Origin: Pollutimonas bauzanensis
Lineage (GTDB): Bacteria > Pseudomonadota > Gammaproteobacteria > Burkholderiales > Burkholderiaceae_B
Reading direction: 5' to 3'
Length of the DNA stretch: 64,000 bases
Assembly: GCF_900129885.1 (NCBI RefSeq)
Contig: NZ_FQXE01000012.1
Span: 1-64,000, forward strand
The translations under genes and the position numbers were made by a program. Below the pieces are notes generated by a model. It was not told where the DNA came from. It saw nothing but the letters and a program-made list of their open reading frames with translations, and searched no databases. This document shows, one piece after another, positions 61,197 to 64,000 of the stretch; within the stretch, counting starts at the first letter, position 1, and each line of letters starts with the position of its first letter.

Positions 61197-62597
61197 ATGA
61201 ACACACCGACGATTTCTGCTGCCTTGCCGGCTGCTCCCAGCAATCCGGGGCGCGCCCAAACGGGCGCCAGTGCCGAGGCCGATGCCGCCAGCCCGAGTTT
61301 TTCCACTGTATTGACGCGCCGGCAGGGCCAGCAGCCGGCGCAGGACGCCGCCGCGCCCGCCAAAGGCGCCGCAGCGGCAGGAGTCAAAGGCCAGTCCGAC
61401 GCCAAACCCGGTGCCAAGCCGGGCGCCAAACCAGGCGCCGCTGACAGCGCCGACGAAGAGGCGCTGGCCCAATTGGCCGGCGAGCAAGGCTTGAGCCTGC
61501 CGCAAATCGCCTTGAATATAGCCGCCGAAGCCGCCCTCGCGGTAGCGGCGCAGCGGCCTGGCGCAGGCCGCGCCGCAGCGCCCGCCGCCGCGCCGGCGGC
61601 GGGCGCTGCCGGCGCCCCGCAGGGGCGCGACCTGCCCGGCGGTGATTTGCGCGCCGCGCTGGCCCGCGGCGCCGATGCCGGCCCGGCGCAGACCAAGGCC
61701 AGGACCGCGCCCGCGCAGGCGGGCAAAGATAGCCGGCCCCAGGCAGCCCCGCAGGCGCCCGATACCGCGGCTGCCGCCGGCGACAAGGCGGCGCCCCTGC
61801 CTTTGCCCGCGGGTTTTGTTCCGGTACAGTCCGCCGCGGCGCCGCATCAGACCGAACTCAACGCCCGCAAGACGGGCAGCCCGACCGGCGCAAGGCAAAC
61901 CCAGCTTGCCGCCCAGGCTCAGCTGCGCGCAGCCGATGGCAATCCCGGCAAAGCGCCGGCGGCCGAATTCTCGGCCATCATGGCCGATGTCGCCGCCAGC
62001 AAGGCAAGCGCGTCGAGCGCCGCGCCCCAGGCCGACCTCAGCGCCGCCCAGGCCGGCTCCATCAGCGCCGCCGCCGGCGCGCCCGCAAACTCCACCCCGC
62101 TCCCGGGCAATATGGGCCCGGCCGTCAACAGCGGCGCGCAGCCGGCCCTGCCAGGCATCGCGACGCCCCTGCAAAGCCCGCAGTGGGCTTCCGACTTTGG
62201 ACGCCAGTTTGTCTCCCTTACCCAGGGCGGCCACAATATGCCGCACACTGCGGAGCTGCGCCTGGATCCGCCCGAATTGGGGCCTCTGCGCATTTCCATC
62301 AATATCAGCGACAATGTGGCCCATGCCATTTTCACGTCGCCCCACGCCGCGGTGCGCCAGACGGTGGAAAACGCCCTGCCGCAGCTGCAGCAGTTGCTGG
62401 CCCAAGCGGGCATATCGCTGGGGCAAACCAGCGTCAGCGACCAGGGCCAGCCGGAACAGGCCTTCAACGAGTCGTTTGGCGCCAGCCGCAAATCCTCGAT
62501 AGCCGCCACGGGCGGCGCGGCGGGAGCCGCCGACCTGTCGGCGCGTCCGGCGGCGCGGGGCCGCGCGCCCGACGCGCTGGTCGATACCTTTGCCTGA
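61197..62597 (+). CDS. fliK: Flagellar hook-length control protein FliK
   Basis: 466 residues. A very Ala/Pro/Gly-rich N-terminal ruler of about 340 residues, then the FliK-C domain: GGHNMPHTAELRLDPPELGP, LRISINISDNVAHAIFTSPH, AAVRQTVENALPQLQQLLAQ, AGISLGQTSVS. It measures the hook and switches FlhB specificity. It is 12 bases after fliJ. A second FliK-like gene is at 53411. Confidence 0.95.
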   Translation: MNTPTISAALPAAPSNPGRAQTGASAEADAASPSFSTVLTRRQGQQPAQDAAAPAKGAAAAGVKGQSDAKPGAKPGAKPGAADSADEEALAQLAGEQGLSLPQIALNIAAEAALAVAAQRPGAGRAAAPAAAPAAGAAGAPQGRDLPGGDLRAALARGADAGPAQTKARTAPAQAGKDSRPQAAPQAPDTAAAAGDKAAPLPLPAGFVPVQSAAAPHQTELNARKTGSPTGARQTQLAAQAQLRAADGNPGKAPAAEFSAIMADVAASKASASSAAPQADLSAAQAGSISAAAGAPANSTPLPGNMGPAVNSGAQPALPGIATPLQSPQWASDFGRQFVSLTQGGHNMPHTAELRLDPPELGPLRISINISDNVAHAIFTSPHAAVRQTVENALPQLQQLLAQAGISLGQTSVSDQGQPEQAFNESFGASRKSSIAATGGAAGAADLSARPAARGRAPDALVDTFA

Positions 62598-62733
62598 CCA
62601 GGCCGGGCGCCCGCCCAAACCCCGGAGCTAACGAGTATTCATGGTCTTATTCGTCGCGATCACAAGTGTTGCGCTCGGGCACAATGGGATACTTTGAACA
62701 ATAGTGCCCATCGGCACGCCCGCGCAGCGCACA

Positions 62734-63273
62734 ATGGCAACTTCCTACAACCGATCCACTAGCCGACCGGCCATGGCAAAATCAGAACCCAATAAAATCC
62801 TCAAAGCGATCAAGACCCTGTTCCTGGTCGCGCTCATCATTGCCGCCAGCGTAGGCGCGACCTTTCTGTATTACCAGCAAACCGGTTTCGGGCTGGCCAA
62901 CGCCGAGATCCCCGAAGAAGCCATCCCCGCGGCCAGGAAAGCGGCCGTGCAATTGCCCGCGCCTATCTTCACGCCGCTGGAGCCGTTTACCGTCACGGTG
63001 CGCAATGAGCAAACGCAACGCATCCTGTATGTGGCCATCACCTTGCGCATGACCGACGAAGCCTCGCGCCGCATGGTCACCGAATACATGCCGGAAGTGC
63101 GCGACCGGGTGCTGAGAAAGCTGGCCGAGCAGCAGCCCGACCGCGTGCAGACCCCGGAAGGGCGCCAGGCCCTGGTGCAGAGCCTCAGCGCCTCGCTGCA
63201 GGAGCCTTACCTGCCGCACAACAAGGGTCCCGATATCACCAGTGTGCTGTTTACCGCGTTCGTGGTTCAATAA
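62734..63273 (+). CDS. fliL: Flagellar basal body-associated protein FliL
   Basis: About 179 residues from ATG 62734; ATG 62773 (MAKSEPNKILKAIKTLFLVA) is an alternative and gives a more typical N-terminus; neither has a clear ribosome site. One membrane helix (TLFLVALIIAASVGATFLYY) is followed by the periplasmic FliL domain: YVAITLRMTDEASRRMVTEY, MPEVRDRVLRKLAEQQPDRV, ending DITSVLFTAFVVQ. FliL supports the stators. It ends directly before fliM. Confidence 0.92.
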   Translation: MATSYNRSTSRPAMAKSEPNKILKAIKTLFLVALIIAASVGATFLYYQQTGFGLANAEIPEEAIPAARKAAVQLPAPIFTPLEPFTVTVRNEQTQRILYVAITLRMTDEASRRMVTEYMPEVRDRVLRKLAEQQPDRVQTPEGRQALVQSLSASLQEPYLPHNKGPDITSVLFTAFVVQ

Positions 63274-64000
63274 ATGTCATATCAAAGCCTTCTCTCGCAA
63301 GACGAAGTCGATGCACTGCTGGCCGGCGTAACCGGCGAAAGCAATGAAAAGACTCGCGAGGTCGAAGACCTGAGCGGCGTACGGCCTTACGACCTGAGTT
63401 CGCCCGACCGCGTGGTGCGCCACCGGATGCAGACGCTGGAGCTCATCAATGAGCGCTTCGCCCGCCGCCTGCGCTCGGTACTGCTGAGCTTCATGCGGCG
63501 CAATGCCGACATCACCGTCGGCACCATACGCATACAGAAATATTCCGAATTCGAACGCAATCTGCCGGTGCCCAGCAACCTGAACATGGTCACCATGAAG
63601 CCCTTGCGCGGGGCGGCGCTGTTCACCTTCGACCCCAACCTGGTATTCCTGGTCATCGACAGCCTGTTCGGCGGCCATGGCCGCTACAACACCCGGGTGG
63701 AAGGACGCGACTTCACCACCACCGAGCAGCGCATTATCCGGCGCCTGCTCAACCTGACGCTGGAAAGCTACGGCAGCGCGTGGGAACAGGTCTATCCGAT
63801 CGAGTTCGAGTACATACGCTCGGAAATGCACACCAAGTTCGCCAGCATCAGCAGCGGCAATGAAATTGTCGTGGTGTCCTCATTCAATATAGAACTGGGC
63901 TCGTCCGGCGGCAACCTGAACATCTGCCTGCCCTATTCCATGATAGAGCCGGTGCGCGACCTGCTCACCCGGCCGCTGCAGGAAGCCAATGTCGGCGCCA
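63274..64000 (+). CDS. fliM: Flagellar motor switch protein FliM (5' part, runs off window)
   Basis: The first ~242 residues. The N-terminal CheY-binding motif (LLSQDEVDALLAGV) and FliM middle domain (NADITVGTIRIQKYSEFERN, LPVPSNLNMVTMKPLRGAAL, FTFDPNLVFLVIDSLFGG, and the C-terminal FTTTEQRIIRRLLNLTLESY) are clear. The ATG follows the fliL stop immediately. The gene continues past the window end, where fliN is expected. Confidence 0.96.
   Translation, partial: MSYQSLLSQDEVDALLAGVTGESNEKTREVEDLSGVRPYDLSSPDRVVRHRMQTLELINERFARRLRSVLLSFMRRNADITVGTIRIQKYSEFERNLPVPSNLNMVTMKPLRGAALFTFDPNLVFLVIDSLFGGHGRYNTRVEGRDFTTTEQRIIRRLLNLTLESYGSAWEQVYPIEFEYIRSEMHTKFASISSGNEIVVVSSFNIELGSSGGNLNICLPYSMIEPVRDLLTRPLQEANVGA

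Overview
The window looks like chromosome from a motile betaproteobacterium of the Alcaligenaceae (Bordetella/Achromobacter/Pusillimonas-type). The grounds are a high-GC background, a Bug-family tripartite-tricarboxylate receptor beside CoA-transferase and crotonase genes, an LpxO-type lipid A hydroxylase, a Pseudomonas-like sodA preceded by its small TPR partner, and a complete lateral flagellar gene set. The genus is inferred from gene content and was not tested by search. I saw no rRNA, tRNA, CRISPR array or intact insertion sequence.

Layout. 0-1.5 kb: remains of toxin-antitoxin (TA) genes (AbiEi-like regulator, a PIN/AbiEii chimera, an HTH antitoxin). 1.5-7.5 kb: a large classical autotransporter behind its AraC-type regulator. 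7.5-12 kb: a decayed brnTA, a small membrane protein, a second EF-G gene divergent from an ArsR-type regulator across a palindrome, and a ParE-like TA pair. 12-19.1 kb: pirin/LysR, L,D-transpeptidase, patatin, lipoprotein, a Fur-box-led TPR-sodA operon and lpxO. 19.2-26.1 kb: a GntR-controlled catabolic operon (CoA transferase, crotonase, Bug receptor), then znuACB and the zinc-free L36 gene sharing a Zur box. 26.7-30.5 kb: a TRAP transporter. 30.7-32.4 kb: higBA, a DUF4160/DUF2442 pair and two TA relics.

32.5-44.6 kb is the most interesting part. Flagellin (fliC), with a sigma-28 promoter, is followed by a 1172-residue protein joining a SAM methyltransferase, TPRs and an O-GlcNAc-transferase-like catalytic domain. 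Facing it is a seven-gene operon: VioA-like aminotransferase, WbqC-like protein, two paralogous beta-propeller proteins, a GNAT acetyltransferase and two methyltransferases. Much of this operon is clearly AT-rich. I infer an acquired flagellin glycosylation island that makes and transfers an N-acylated, probably methylated amino sugar.

44.9-49.5 kb: small membrane proteins, an I78 inhibitor-like lipoprotein, a TumE/TumA-type TA pair, DUF445, a broken hicAB and a hemerythrin gene behind an NsrR-type palindrome. 49.6-64 kb: fliA, then flaG-fliD-fliS-fliT-fliK-like-flhX, fliE on the opposite strand, and fliFGHIJKLM running off the window. These supply sigma-28, the filament cap and chaperones, the hook-length and export-switch proteins, the MS ring, the rotor and the export ATPase, and sigma-28 in turn drives fliC and flaG. 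The window carries about nine TA loci or TA fragments, many of them broken.
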